From positions 1-64,000 of the forward strand of contig CALUKF010000011.1 of assembly GCA_944321145.1 (NCBI GenBank): a stretch of DNA of 64,000 bases, written 5' to 3'. Source of the DNA: an uncultured Odoribacter sp. (GTDB lineage: Bacteria > Bacteroidota > Bacteroidia > Bacteroidales > Marinifilaceae). Under the pieces are notes generated by a model. That model did not search any database and was not told the DNA's origin. It saw only the letters and a list, made by a program, of their open reading frames with translations. This document shows, one piece after another, positions 9,239 to 16,950 of the stretch; within the stretch, counting starts at the first letter, position 1, and each line of letters opens with the position of its first letter. The translations under genes were made by a program, and so were the position numbers.

Positions 9239-10434
9239 TTATTGATTCCAATCAGGATTATTTCTGAAATAAGTCTCTACAGGAGGGAAATCGCTTTTAT
9301 TATAAAGCGGTTCGTACAAGCCTATAATGCTACCTATCCAATGTTTTGAGTAAGCCTTGTTCTCAAAATCAAATACTTTAGGATTCATATAGGGCAGACG
9401 TTCTGCTTTACGCAACCAATTATGCAACTGAGGAACCAGTGTGCCCGGAAATGTGGCATTCCCAGTTGTACTGGTTTGGGTCAAATTGCTGTCATGGTTA
9501 TAACCGACGCAATGGTTTATTTCATGGCTTACTGTTTCCCAAGCAGCATTCTTCATAGTATAGTAATGGCTGTAATAGCAGGGATGATAAACAGCCAACG
9601 TCTGACCTCCGCCATAACCATTCGCAGTATTGGCAACCAGCCCCAAACAGAATGTGCGGTCTTTCCTCAAATTATCATAAAGTTCCTCATACTGCTCTTG
9701 TGTAAAATTCTTCTTGTTATTCCCCCAAATAGGATTATTGTTCATCACTTCAAGATAATTATACATGATATGTTTAAATTCCGGGGTACTATACATATAA
9801 GCCAGATTAGTCAGCATAACCACCCATTCCCGGGCATAAATAGCAGTCATTGGCGCATATTTCGAATCGTTGGCATAGTTATCAAAAAAGCCTGTCCAAT
9901 TAATAGTTATCTCATCCCTCAACTTTATCCAAAGCGGGTCTTCCGTTTCTATTGAAAAAGTCGTCCCGTCCCCAGGGGTAATAGTTGCAGGTTGGTCTTC
10001 CCGGTTATAAATGGTCAAACTTCCATTTTCATAAGGGATTTCATAATCAAATTGTGCCAACGGAGGCAACATATCAATATAAAAAAGTATATAACTATCT
10101 CCACTTCCTTGAGGGTGCGCCATCAGGAATACATTATTAAGCGTATCACACACCCAACTGGTCAAGCAAAACCAGTACCCTCGCTATTAGCTTCAATCTT
10201 AATCAGTTCTTTGGTCGAAAATGTGCGAAGGTCTCTATCCACAACTGTGTCATTGCTTTCCATGCGATTCTCATCCACATAAAGAATCGTTCTCTTGTTT
10301 TCGAGTTCCTCCCATGTCAGGGAATCTACTACAACTGCTTTCACATCTACACCATTGTCATCTTTCGAGCAAGCCACAAACACCAGAGCGCCAAGGGATG
10401 CGTACAAAAATAGTTTTCTCAATAATTTGTTCAT
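9239..10434 (-). pseudogene. Metzincin-like zinc metalloprotease lipoprotein, split by a -1 frameshift
   Basis: Two minus-strand frames join: 10434-10162 encodes a lipoprotein start (MNKLLRKLFLYASLGALVF, lipobox VACS) ending ANSEGTGFA-stop, and the frame open to 9239 carries a long protease body. Adding one T in the TTTT run near 10168 would read ...EGTGFCLTSWVCDTLNN without interruption. The body holds HEINHCVGYNHD, the metzincin signature HExxHxxGxxH/D (three zinc ligands plus catalytic Glu). It would be a surface or periplasmic lipoprotein endopeptidase. The second frame has no good start (TTG only, overlapping the first stop as TTGA), so a split gene is unlikely to be the ancestral form. 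Own terminator downstream. Either a real frameshift, phase variation at TTTT, or a sequence error. Confidence 0.75.
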
Positions 10435-10593
10435 AAGATAGCATTTAACGGATTTATAATTGAATTATTTGATATGCCTTTTCCGTCATTCTGTGCAAAT
10501 ATAATAAATACTTCCCAATAATCAAACGAATATTTGCATTTTTAAGATTCCACAACCGTATTTTTTAAGAAAGTCGCCCGAAAAGCAGCAGAC

Positions 10594-10621
10594 AAAAAAA
10601 GCGCACCGTCGAACGGTGCGC
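10594..10621 (-). terminator. Terminator of the tRNA-Pro gene
   Basis: Perfect 8-bp stem gcgcaccg / cggtgcgc (10601-10608 and 10614-10621), 5-nt loop, with seven A at 10594-10600 giving the U-run on the minus strand; 12 bp beyond the tRNA 3' end. Confidence 0.85.
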
Positions 10622-10632
10622 CCTTTATGCAG

Positions 10633-10705
10633 TCGAGATGACTGGACTCGAACCAGCGGCCTCCACGTCCCGAACGTGGCGCGCTACCAACTGCGCTACA
10701 TCTCG
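10633..10705 (-). tRNA. tRNA-Pro (anticodon CGG)
   Basis: 73 nt on the minus strand. Perfect 7-bp acceptor stem (CGAGATG / CATCTCG), discriminator A, D arm GCGC-AGTTGGTA-GCGC, anticodon stem CCACG / CGTGG with loop TTCGGGA (anticodon CGG, decoding CCG), variable loop AGGCC, T arm GCTGG-TTCGAGT-CCAGT. CCA is not encoded. Starting with C1 is usual for bacterial tRNA-Pro. Stands alone between its promoter and its terminator. Confidence 0.97.
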
Positions 10706-10716
10706 TTTTGCGGGTG

Positions 10717-10724
10717 CAAATGTA
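10717..10724 (-). promoter_or_regulatory. -7 box of the tRNA-Pro promoter
   Basis: TACATTTG on the minus strand, matching the Bacteroidota TAnnTTTG box and ending 12 bp before the tRNA 5' end. No clear -33 TTTG at the usual distance. Confidence 0.6.
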
Positions 10725-10746
10725 ATAAAGATTTCAAGAAAAGCAT

Positions 10747-10754
10747 TACATTTG
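10747..10754 (+). promoter_or_regulatory. -7 box of the rbfA promoter
   Basis: TACATTTG, the same octamer as the divergent tRNA promoter, 33 bp before the rbfA ATG. The two boxes face away from each other 22 bp apart. Confidence 0.55.
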
Positions 10755-10786
10755 TGGAAATTTTTTTGGAATATAATTTTAAAGCC

Positions 10787-11122
10787 ATGGATTCAATTCG
10801 ACAAAATAAAGTAGCTCGACTGATACAGAAAGACTTAAGCGAGCTTTTCCGTCAGGAATGCAAAGAGTACGCTCTGGGGGCAATGCTCTCCATTACGACA
10901 GTCAGGGTGAGTCCCGACCTGTCTTATGCCAAAATTTACGTCAGCATTTTCCCTTCCGAACGCACGGAAAGCGTCATGCAGAGCCTCGAAGAGCACAACC
11001 GGAGTATCCGCTATTTCCTCGGCAAGAAAGTAGGCAAACAAATGCGCATCGTCCCCGAATTACGCTTCTTTGTCGACGACAGCCTAGACTATATCGAGAA
11101 AATAGACGAATTGCTGAAATAA
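10787..11122 (+). CDS. rbfA: Ribosome-binding factor A
   Basis: 111 residues from the ATG at 10787 (MDSIRQNKVARLIQKDLSEL); the frame is open further upstream but runs through the tRNA, so this start is chosen. The KH-like fold signature is visible: DLSELFRQE, ITTVRVSPDLSYAKIYVSIF, RSIRYFLGKKVGKQMRIVPELRFFVDDSLDY. RbfA binds the 30S subunit and helps 16S rRNA maturation, mainly in the cold. First gene of the rbfA-permease-cyclophilin-VanZ cluster; the permease starts 12 bp later. The rbfA/FtsX-permease adjacency is common in Bacteroidota. Confidence 0.95.
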   Translation: MDSIRQNKVARLIQKDLSELFRQECKEYALGAMLSITTVRVSPDLSYAKIYVSIFPSERTESVMQSLEEHNRSIRYFLGKKVGKQMRIVPELRFFVDDSLDYIEKIDELLK

Positions 11123-11134
11123 AACTCCCGTCCC

Positions 11135-12373
11135 ATGCGGTTGTCTCTCTTCATCGCGCGGCGTTATCTTTTTTCCAAAAAGAAGCAGAATGCCATCAAT
11201 ATCATCTCCGCCATCAGCGTAGTGGGGGTGGCAGTCGGCACCTGCGCCTTGATTGTCGTGCTGTCCGTATTCAACGGCATGGACTTGCTTTTGCAGAAAA
11301 GCACGGGCAGCTTCACGCCCGACCTGGTGGTTTCGCCTGCGGAAGGCAAATACGCGGACTTTGACACTGCCTTCTGCCATTACCTGGAGACTGTGCCGGC
11401 AATCGCTTCATGCCACCGCGTCATCGAGGAAAAAGCGCTCCTGCGCTACGAGGACTACACCGCCCCCGTCGTCATCAAAGGCGTGGACACAAACTACATC
11501 GAGGATTCAGGCATCGCCGCCAATCTGTTGGGAGGCGAAAGCATCCTGCGGAGCAGCCGTGGCTACGAAGGGTTGTTCGGCTACGGCGTGGCAGCCCGCC
11601 TGCACCTGTCCCTCTCCACCCGCCGTCCCGTGGTCTGCTATTACCCGGACAAATTAGGCTCACCCACGGCGGCATCGCTTGCCACACGGCAACTGCATCC
11701 CGCCGCTTTTTTCAGCGTACAGCAGGAAATCGACGACTATTACGTGCTCACCGACATAGTTTTGGCACGCGAATTATTCAAGACACGGGGCAAAGTATCC
11801 AAAATCGAAGTGCGCCTCTCCGACCCCGCCCTGCTCCAAGAGACAAAAGCACAATTGCAGGCACAGGCAGGCAACCGCTACCGGGTCGAGGACAAATACG
11901 AACTGAACGGCGCATTCTATGCCATGATGAAAGCCGAAAAACTGGCGGTTTTCGTCATTCTGCTTTTCATCCTGCTGATAGCCTCGTTCAACATTGTCGG
12001 CTCAATTTCCATGTTGATATTGGACAAAAAGGAGGATTTGCAGACCTACAAAGCCTTGGGCATGACCCGCCGTCGCCTGACAACGCTGTTCCGCACCGAA
12101 GGATTGCTCATCGTCGGGGGCGGAGCCGCGCTGGGCTTGCTGCTTGGCGTGGGGCTTTGCCTGTTGCAAAAACACTTCGGGCTTATCACGCTGGGCAGCG
12201 GCAGCTATATCGTGGAAGCCTACCCGGTGCAACTCATTGCAGGGGATGTCCTGCTGGTACTGGCAGCAGTGCTGCTCATCGGCTGGGGCGCCTCCTCATT
12301 CCCGGTACACTATTTGATAAAGAAATTGGTGCCGGACACTTACAAAACCGTCAAAAAAGAAAAGAACACATAA
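11135..12373 (+). CDS. FtsX/LolC-LolE-type ABC transporter permease
   Basis: 412 residues. One N-terminal membrane span (about 20-45, NIISAISVVGVAVGTCALIV), a large periplasmic MacB-like domain (about 50-265), and three C-terminal spans (about 270-295, 320-340, 365-388) including LLFILLIASFNIVGSISMLI followed by DKKEDLQTYKALGMTRRRL, the coupling segment typical of LolC/LolE. Such permeases work with a LolD-type ATPase to release lipoproteins from the inner membrane; no ATPase gene is present nearby, so the partner is encoded elsewhere. Translationally close to rbfA (12 bp) and the cyclophilin (11 bp). Confidence 0.9.
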   Translation: MRLSLFIARRYLFSKKKQNAINIISAISVVGVAVGTCALIVVLSVFNGMDLLLQKSTGSFTPDLVVSPAEGKYADFDTAFCHYLETVPAIASCHRVIEEKALLRYEDYTAPVVIKGVDTNYIEDSGIAANLLGGESILRSSRGYEGLFGYGVAARLHLSLSTRRPVVCYYPDKLGSPTAASLATRQLHPAAFFSVQQEIDDYYVLTDIVLARELFKTRGKVSKIEVRLSDPALLQETKAQLQAQAGNRYRVEDKYELNGAFYAMMKAEKLAVFVILLFILLIASFNIVGSISMLILDKKEDLQTYKALGMTRRRLTTLFRTEGLLIVGGGAALGLLLGVGLCLLQKHFGLITLGSGSYIVEAYPVQLIAGDVLLVLAAVLLIGWGASSFPVHYLIKKLVPDTYKTVKKEKNT

Positions 12374-12384
12374 AAGATAAAGGG

Positions 12385-13194
12385 ATGAAACGAAAACTGA
12401 CACTCGCATTAGCACTCTGCCTCTCCTGCGGCGCATTTGCCCAGGAACAGGAAATCAAAGCGGTCATCGAGACCAACCTCGGCAACATGACCGTGAAACT
12501 CTATAACGACACGCCGCTCCACCGCGACGCTTTTGTCCGCCTCGTCAAGGAAGGGCACTACGACGGCACCCTCTTCTACCGCGTCATCAAGGAGTTCATG
12601 CTCCAAGGCGGCTCCGACGACAGCCGCAACGCCCGCCCCGGGCAGGTGCTCGGCTACGGCAAGGATATCGACGTGCAACCGGAGTTCCGCCCCAACCATT
12701 ACCACAAGAAAGGCGCCCTCGCCGCCCCCCGCCAGCCGGACAACATGAATGCCGACAAGGTGTCGGACATCGCCCAATTCTACATCGTCCACGGCAAAAA
12801 GTACACGGAAGCAGAATTGGATAACTACATCAAGTCCGTCAACGTCCCCATCAAACGGGAAATCCAAAAGAAATACTACCACCCGAAAAAGCCCCTCCTC
12901 GATTCCCTCCGGGCAGCACACGCTGTCGAGGAGTTCCGCGAGGTGGCAAGCGTCATTAAAAAACAGCTTGCCGACGCCTGGGAAGCCGCTGATGGTAAGA
13001 TTGAAATGTCCGACGCCCAGCGTGCCGATTACCTTTCCGTCGGGGGGTGCCCCCACTTGGACGGCGAATACACGGTGTTCGGAGAAGTCATCGAAGGCTT
13101 TGACGTCATCGACAAAATCGCCACCCTTCCCACCGACAAGCACGACCGTCCCCTGACGGATGTAAAAATGACAGTACGAATTTTAGAAGAATAA
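12385..13194 (+). CDS. Exported cyclophilin-type peptidyl-prolyl isomerase with an insertion
   Basis: 269 residues from the ATG at 12385 (MKRKLTLALALCLSCGAFAQ); a signal peptide follows directly, which rules out the much longer open frame upstream that overlaps the permease. Cyclophilin strands IETNLGNMTVKLYNDTPLHRDAFVRL, GTLFYRVIKEFMLQGG and YTVFGEVIEGFDVIDKIATLP are intact, but about 110 residues (roughly 110-220, with EAELDNYIKSVNVPIKREIQKK) are inserted between the GALAAPR segment and the last strands. This insertion is usual in Bacteroidales exported cyclophilins. Accelerates proline isomerisation in the periplasm. In the rbfA cluster. Confidence 0.92.
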   Translation: MKRKLTLALALCLSCGAFAQEQEIKAVIETNLGNMTVKLYNDTPLHRDAFVRLVKEGHYDGTLFYRVIKEFMLQGGSDDSRNARPGQVLGYGKDIDVQPEFRPNHYHKKGALAAPRQPDNMNADKVSDIAQFYIVHGKKYTEAELDNYIKSVNVPIKREIQKKYYHPKKPLLDSLRAAHAVEEFREVASVIKKQLADAWEAADGKIEMSDAQRADYLSVGGCPHLDGEYTVFGEVIEGFDVIDKIATLPTDKHDRPLTDVKMTVRILEE

Positions 13195-13197
13195 CCC

Positions 13198-13590
13198 ATG
13201 TCCTCCAAACGCACACTTATCCTGGGAATCAACCTTTTGTGGACGATAATCATCTTCGTCCTCTGCGTCATGCCGTCGGACGACCTGCCCAACCCACGCT
13301 TCAACTTCCCGCACATCGACAAGGTGGTGCATTTTGGCATGTACTTTGTCTCCTCGCTCCTCATGATGTACCCCCTGGAACGCTACCGCCATTTCAGCCG
13401 TGCCCACATCTGGTGCATCGCCATTGGCTTTGCCTTCCTCTTCGGCGGCGCGGTGGAACTCCTCCAAGCCCGCTACTTCGGACGCAGCGGCGACTGGTAC
13501 GACCTCCTCGCCGACGTGCTCGGCGGCACAGCAGGTTGCCTCGCCTACCCCGCCGTGAAGCGCCTCCTGCCCTCAAGGTTCCGAAAATAG
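13198..13590 (+). CDS. VanZ-like integral membrane protein
   Basis: 130 residues, 3 bp after the cyclophilin gene. About four hydrophobic spans. The VanZ signature is visible: SDDLPNPRFNFPHIDKVVHF with the conserved DKxxHF, then FLFGGAVELLQARYFGRSGDWYDLLADVLGG, where the E-xxQ and the GDxxDxxAN-like segments match the family. VanZ proteins affect teicoplanin tolerance in enterococci, but the role of chromosomal homologues in Bacteroidota is not known. Last gene of the rbfA cluster. Confidence 0.88.
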   Translation: MSSKRTLILGINLLWTIIIFVLCVMPSDDLPNPRFNFPHIDKVVHFGMYFVSSLLMMYPLERYRHFSRAHIWCIAIGFAFLFGGAVELLQARYFGRSGDWYDLLADVLGGTAGCLAYPAVKRLLPSRFRK

Positions 13591-13642
13591 CTCTCTGCAT
13601 ATAATTTTTCCCCCTACATTTCCAATTCTCACAGAAAACCCG

Positions 13643-13650
13643 TAGCTTTG
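13643..13650 (+). promoter_or_regulatory. -7 box of the pheS promoter
   Basis: TAGCTTTG (TAnnTTTG type), 27 bp before the pheS ATG; a TTTC at 13619-13622, 20 bp upstream, may serve as the -33 element. Confidence 0.5.
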
Positions 13651-13677
13651 TGACTTTGAAGATTAAACGCAACCACT

Positions 13678-14697
13678 ATGTTAGAACAAATCAAGCAACT
13701 CATATCGGAAATCGGGAGCTTCACGGCGACGACTCCGGAGGAAGTGGAACAATTCCGCATCAAGCACCTGAGCAAGAAAGGCACCATCGCCGCCCTCTTC
13801 GACCAATTCAAGGCAGTGCCCGCCGAACAGAAAAAGGACATCGGCAAGGCGCTCAACGAACTGAAAACGGCAGCCCTCGACAAGGTGAACGAGCTGAAAG
13901 AAGCCCTTGCCTCTACCGACACCGGGCGCAGTGGCATCGACCTTACCCTGCCGGGCGACCCCTTGCACCTCGGCACGCGCCATCCGCTCTCGGTCGTAAA
14001 GAACGAAATCCTCGCCATCTTCAGCCGCTTGGGCTACACCATCTCGGAAGGTCCGGAAATCGAGGACGACTGGCACGTCTTTTCTGCCCTCAATTTCCCG
14101 GAGGAACACCCTGCCCGCGACATGCAGGACACCTTCTTCATCGAGCGGCATCCGGACATCCTCCTGCGCACCCACACCTCATCCGTGCAGGTGCGCGACA
14201 TGGAGACCCATCCGCTGCCCATCCGCCTCGTGACCCCCGGACGGGTATTCCGCAACGAAGCCATCTCCGCCCGCGCCCATTGCATGTTCCACCAAATAGA
14301 AGCATTGTATGTCGATGAAGGCGTTTCCTTTGCCGACCTGAAGCAGACGCTTACCTACTTCGCGAAGGAACTCTTCGGACCGGAGACCCAAATCCGCCTC
14401 CGTCCCTCTTATTTCCCCTTCACCGAACCGTCTGCCGAAATGGACGTTTCCTGCTCCCTTTGCCACGGTGCAGGCTGCAACGTCTGCAAAGGCACCGGCT
14501 GGCTCGAAATCTTAGGCTGCGGCATGGTAGACCCCAACGTCTTTGAACTCAATGGCATCGACAGCGAAAAGTACACCGGCTTTGCCCTCGGCATGGGCAT
14601 CGAGCGCGTCGCCATGCTCAAATACGGCATCAAAGACCTGCGCCTCTTCTTCGAGAACGACATCCGTTTCCTCGAACAATTCAGCACAGCAGTGTGA
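13678..14697 (+). CDS. pheS: Phenylalanine-tRNA ligase alpha subunit
   Basis: 339 residues. N-terminal coiled arm (1-100), then a class II synthetase core: motif 2 region GRVFRNEAISARAHCMFHQI, the Cys-rich insertion CSLCHGAGCNVCKGTGWLEI (residues about 260-280) and motif 3 GFALGMGIERVAMLKYGIKD. Charges tRNA-Phe as an alpha2-beta2 enzyme; pheT is not adjacent, which is normal in Bacteroidota. The four-Cys CSLCHG...CNVC element is a likely zinc site, a known variant in this phylum. Own -7 box upstream and a hairpin terminator shared with the convergent phosphoesterase gene downstream. Confidence 0.97.
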   Translation: MLEQIKQLISEIGSFTATTPEEVEQFRIKHLSKKGTIAALFDQFKAVPAEQKKDIGKALNELKTAALDKVNELKEALASTDTGRSGIDLTLPGDPLHLGTRHPLSVVKNEILAIFSRLGYTISEGPEIEDDWHVFSALNFPEEHPARDMQDTFFIERHPDILLRTHTSSVQVRDMETHPLPIRLVTPGRVFRNEAISARAHCMFHQIEALYVDEGVSFADLKQTLTYFAKELFGPETQIRLRPSYFPFTEPSAEMDVSCSLCHGAGCNVCKGTGWLEILGCGMVDPNVFELNGIDSEKYTGFALGMGIERVAMLKYGIKDLRLFFENDIRFLEQFSTAV

Positions 14698-14718
14698 TAA
14701 ACGATGAACGATGAGGGA

Positions 14719-14764
14719 TGAACGATTAACGACACCACAAGCACCGACTGTCGTTAATCGTTCA
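14719..14764. terminator. Bidirectional hairpin between convergent genes
   Basis: Perfect 15-bp inverted repeat (tgaacgattaacgac at 14719-14733 and its complement at 14750-14764) with a 16-nt loop, between pheS and the convergent phosphoesterase gene. Surrounded by further short copies of the words cgatgaacg and taatcgtt, so slippage has probably contributed. T-runs are poor, so termination strength is uncertain. Confidence 0.6.
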
Positions 14765-14782
14765 TTATTAATCGTTAATCGC

Positions 14783-15886
14783 TCAATAGGATATGGAGCA
14801 CACACTTCCCCACCACACTGTCGTCCTTCCCTCCGTATTCCACAGGCACTCGCGCACCGTCAGCCGCCGCGCCTCCATATCTACCGTTGCCACCAAGAAC
14901 GACAACAACGCCTCGTCGCCTGCCGAAAACTCCCCTTTCATCGGCGAATCCACCCGGAACACCGGCAGCCGGATGCTCCCGTCCACACCCGTCCAAGTGT
15001 AAAACTCACAATAATTCTTATCCCCATGGAAATAAGCCTTAATCATCGGACGCCGGCTAAAAAACTGCTCCAGTTCCCGCCAATTGCCTATGGCGTCCTC
15101 CTCCACGCTCCGTGCCCGTGCTGTATCCGCCAACAGGTTCTCAAAGCGATCGGCGGCATTGATGGAATGGTCGCCACGAGGATTCGTGAAATGCTTCGTG
15201 TCCGCATTCGGCGGGTCATGGGTGAAAACAAAAACCGGCGTCAGGCTGTCAGCCGCCACCTCCCGGTCAAACCACGCCCGCATTCCCGCATCGAGCCACA
15301 TCCCCACAAACACCAGCCGCAGCCCACCGCAATCCACCACGTAGTGCACCTTGTCCCGGCTGTAATCAAACGTCGCGGCACTCCGCAACGTGTCAGGCTG
15401 CATCGTCCGGTTGTATATCTCCGCAGCCACCGTCGCGTCCAGCCCCGGATCCAACCCCTTCGGATAACCGATGGCATTTGAAATGTCATGGTTCCCTGGC
15501 ACTAAATAAAGCGGCACATCCAACGCCCCCAGCCAATCCCGCTCAAACTCTGCCCACGACTCCGCAGCCGTCTGCACCCCAGCCTGCATCCGGTTGACAA
15601 TGTCCCCCGTGCAAACCACAAAATCCGCCTCCCCGAACGCCTCCCCTGCCAACACCCCGCCATCCTCTGGCAGCACTGCCTTCTCCAGCATCGGAAACGC
15701 CTCCAGCATCGCCCGGTTCACCTCGCTGCTCGTCGCCCGTCCCCCGCGAAACTCCCGCTCCAATCCATAATGCAAATCCGAGCAATAAACAAACCGCAAG
15801 ATTCTCCCCTGGGCGGCTGCATCCCGCAACCCTGCCCAAAGGAGAATCCAGCAAAGTAAAAACAATAGCTTGCGCAATGTCCTCAT
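14783..15886 (-). CDS. Secreted calcineurin-like metallophosphoesterase
   Basis: 367 residues. Signal peptide MRTLRKLLFLLCWILLWAGL with cleavage near DAAAQG. The metallophosphoesterase blocks are all present: CSDLHYG (D-x-H), VVCTGDIVN (GD), YLVPGNHD (GNHD), FVFTHDPPN (H) and FHGDKNY (GH-like). Two-metal phosphomonoesterase or phosphodiesterase acting outside the cytoplasm. It is the last gene of the porin - lamin-tail lipoprotein - phosphoesterase operon; its ATG is only 1 bp past the stop of the lipoprotein gene, so translation is coupled. Suggests scavenging of organic phosphate. GC content is high, as in its neighbours. Confidence 0.92.
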   Translation of the reverse strand: MRTLRKLLFLLCWILLWAGLRDAAAQGRILRFVYCSDLHYGLEREFRGGRATSSEVNRAMLEAFPMLEKAVLPEDGGVLAGEAFGEADFVVCTGDIVNRMQAGVQTAAESWAEFERDWLGALDVPLYLVPGNHDISNAIGYPKGLDPGLDATVAAEIYNRTMQPDTLRSAATFDYSRDKVHYVVDCGGLRLVFVGMWLDAGMRAWFDREVAADSLTPVFVFTHDPPNADTKHFTNPRGDHSINAADRFENLLADTARARSVEEDAIGNWRELEQFFSRRPMIKAYFHGDKNYCEFYTWTGVDGSIRLPVFRVDSPMKGEFSAGDEALLSFLVATVDMEARRLTVRECLWNTEGRTTVWWGSVCSISY

Positions 15887-15887
15887 C

Positions 15888-16922
15888 TCACCACTCTATT
15901 TTCTCGCCCGCCTTGGCTTCATTGTTGCTCGTGCCCTCCGTAGCGTCAATCATCACCCAATTGTCGCTGCCGTCTGGCTGGCGTCCGTAAGCCTGTCCGG
16001 CATCCTCGCCATTGTATTTTGGGTCGTCACCCCAGCTTTCACCGCTGTTCACAGGCAGGTTTTCAAATACGTCCAACTGCTCCCCCTTCGGCGAAAGCAA
16101 CTCAATTTTCACCGCCTTCTTGGCAGACAAACCGCTGGTGAATCCCTCGGAATAATCCTTCGCATCAGCATACAGCACCAAAAAGCTATGCGCAGCAATC
16201 TTCGTCCCTTCGGGTGCCACATAGACTATTTCTTCATCGTCCTTTTTCAACTGTACGCCCGTCAAGTCGATTTCCACGTCGGAATTGTTGTATAACTCGA
16301 TGTATTTCGGCTTATTCCCATTCAATTCGTTCAGCATCAATCCCGTATAATCTCCTTCCGTCACCTCCGGCTGCTCGTCTGAATTGGCAGCCCCTTTGGT
16401 CGCCTTTGTCACAATTGCCCATTCGCCGGTGCCGTCTGGGATACGGGCATAGCTGCCGCCTACCAAATGCCCTTCATCCTCGCCCACAGCGGCATCCCGG
16501 TCAAAAAGGTCAATTTGCTTACCGGACGGCGTTTCGAGCACGATGCTCACCTTCTTGCTGTTGGAAATCTTCGCGCCCAATTCCGTCACGCCCTCTGCCT
16601 CATTGCGGCTCTTCACATCGTAAGCCCCGGCAGCAATCACATCCCCGGAACGGTAGGTGTAAATCACCTCGCTGATGTTGTCCTCGTCGATTTTAATGAT
16701 TTTCACGCCGTTCAGGTCAATCGCTGCCGACGAACTGTTGTACAATTCCACCCAATCATCATCCGAATTGCTGTCTCCGCCGCACACTTCGTTCAACACC
16801 AATCCCGTATAGTCGCCGTCTTCCGGCTTATCCTGCTTGGGTTCTTCATCATCCTTGCAGCCGGCAAACAACACCATCGCTGCCAGGGCTGCCATCAAAA
16901 ATTTCTGTTTCATCTTATTCAT
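15888..16922 (-). CDS. Lipoprotein with two lamin-tail (LTD) domains
   Basis: 344 residues. Signal peptide and lipobox (MAALAAMVLFAGC, Cys21) followed by an acidic linker DDEEPKQDKPEDGDY. Two LTD repeats: about 38-175 (GLVLNEVCGGDSNSDDDWVE LYNSS...) and about 195-330 (GLMLNELNGNKPKYIELYNN). Each has the family's LNE opening, the W/Y-xEL-YN strand and the closing YGR-PDG-W motif. Bacterial LTD domains are found on secreted nucleases and phosphatases and are thought to bind surfaces or partners. It lies 28 bp after the porin gene and abuts the phosphoesterase gene, so it may tether or assist that enzyme at the outer membrane. Confidence 0.9.
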   Translation of the reverse strand: MNKMKQKFLMAALAAMVLFAGCKDDEEPKQDKPEDGDYTGLVLNEVCGGDSNSDDDWVELYNSSSAAIDLNGVKIIKIDEDNISEVIYTYRSGDVIAAGAYDVKSRNEAEGVTELGAKISNSKKVSIVLETPSGKQIDLFDRDAAVGEDEGHLVGGSYARIPDGTGEWAIVTKATKGAANSDEQPEVTEGDYTGLMLNELNGNKPKYIELYNNSDVEIDLTGVQLKKDDEEIVYVAPEGTKIAAHSFLVLYADAKDYSEGFTSGLSAKKAVKIELLSPKGEQLDVFENLPVNSGESWGDDPKYNGEDAGQAYGRQPDGSDNWVMIDATEGTSNNEAKAGEKIEW

Positions 16923-16950
16923 TTTAAATTTAAGTCAAAAAAATTCCCGT

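Noticed and set aside
11410-12384. Upstream extension of the cyclophilin frame and overlapping frames in the permease gene
   Set aside because: The signal peptide begins at ATG 12385 and the permease is intact in its own frame; the extension is chance openness in GC-rich DNA.
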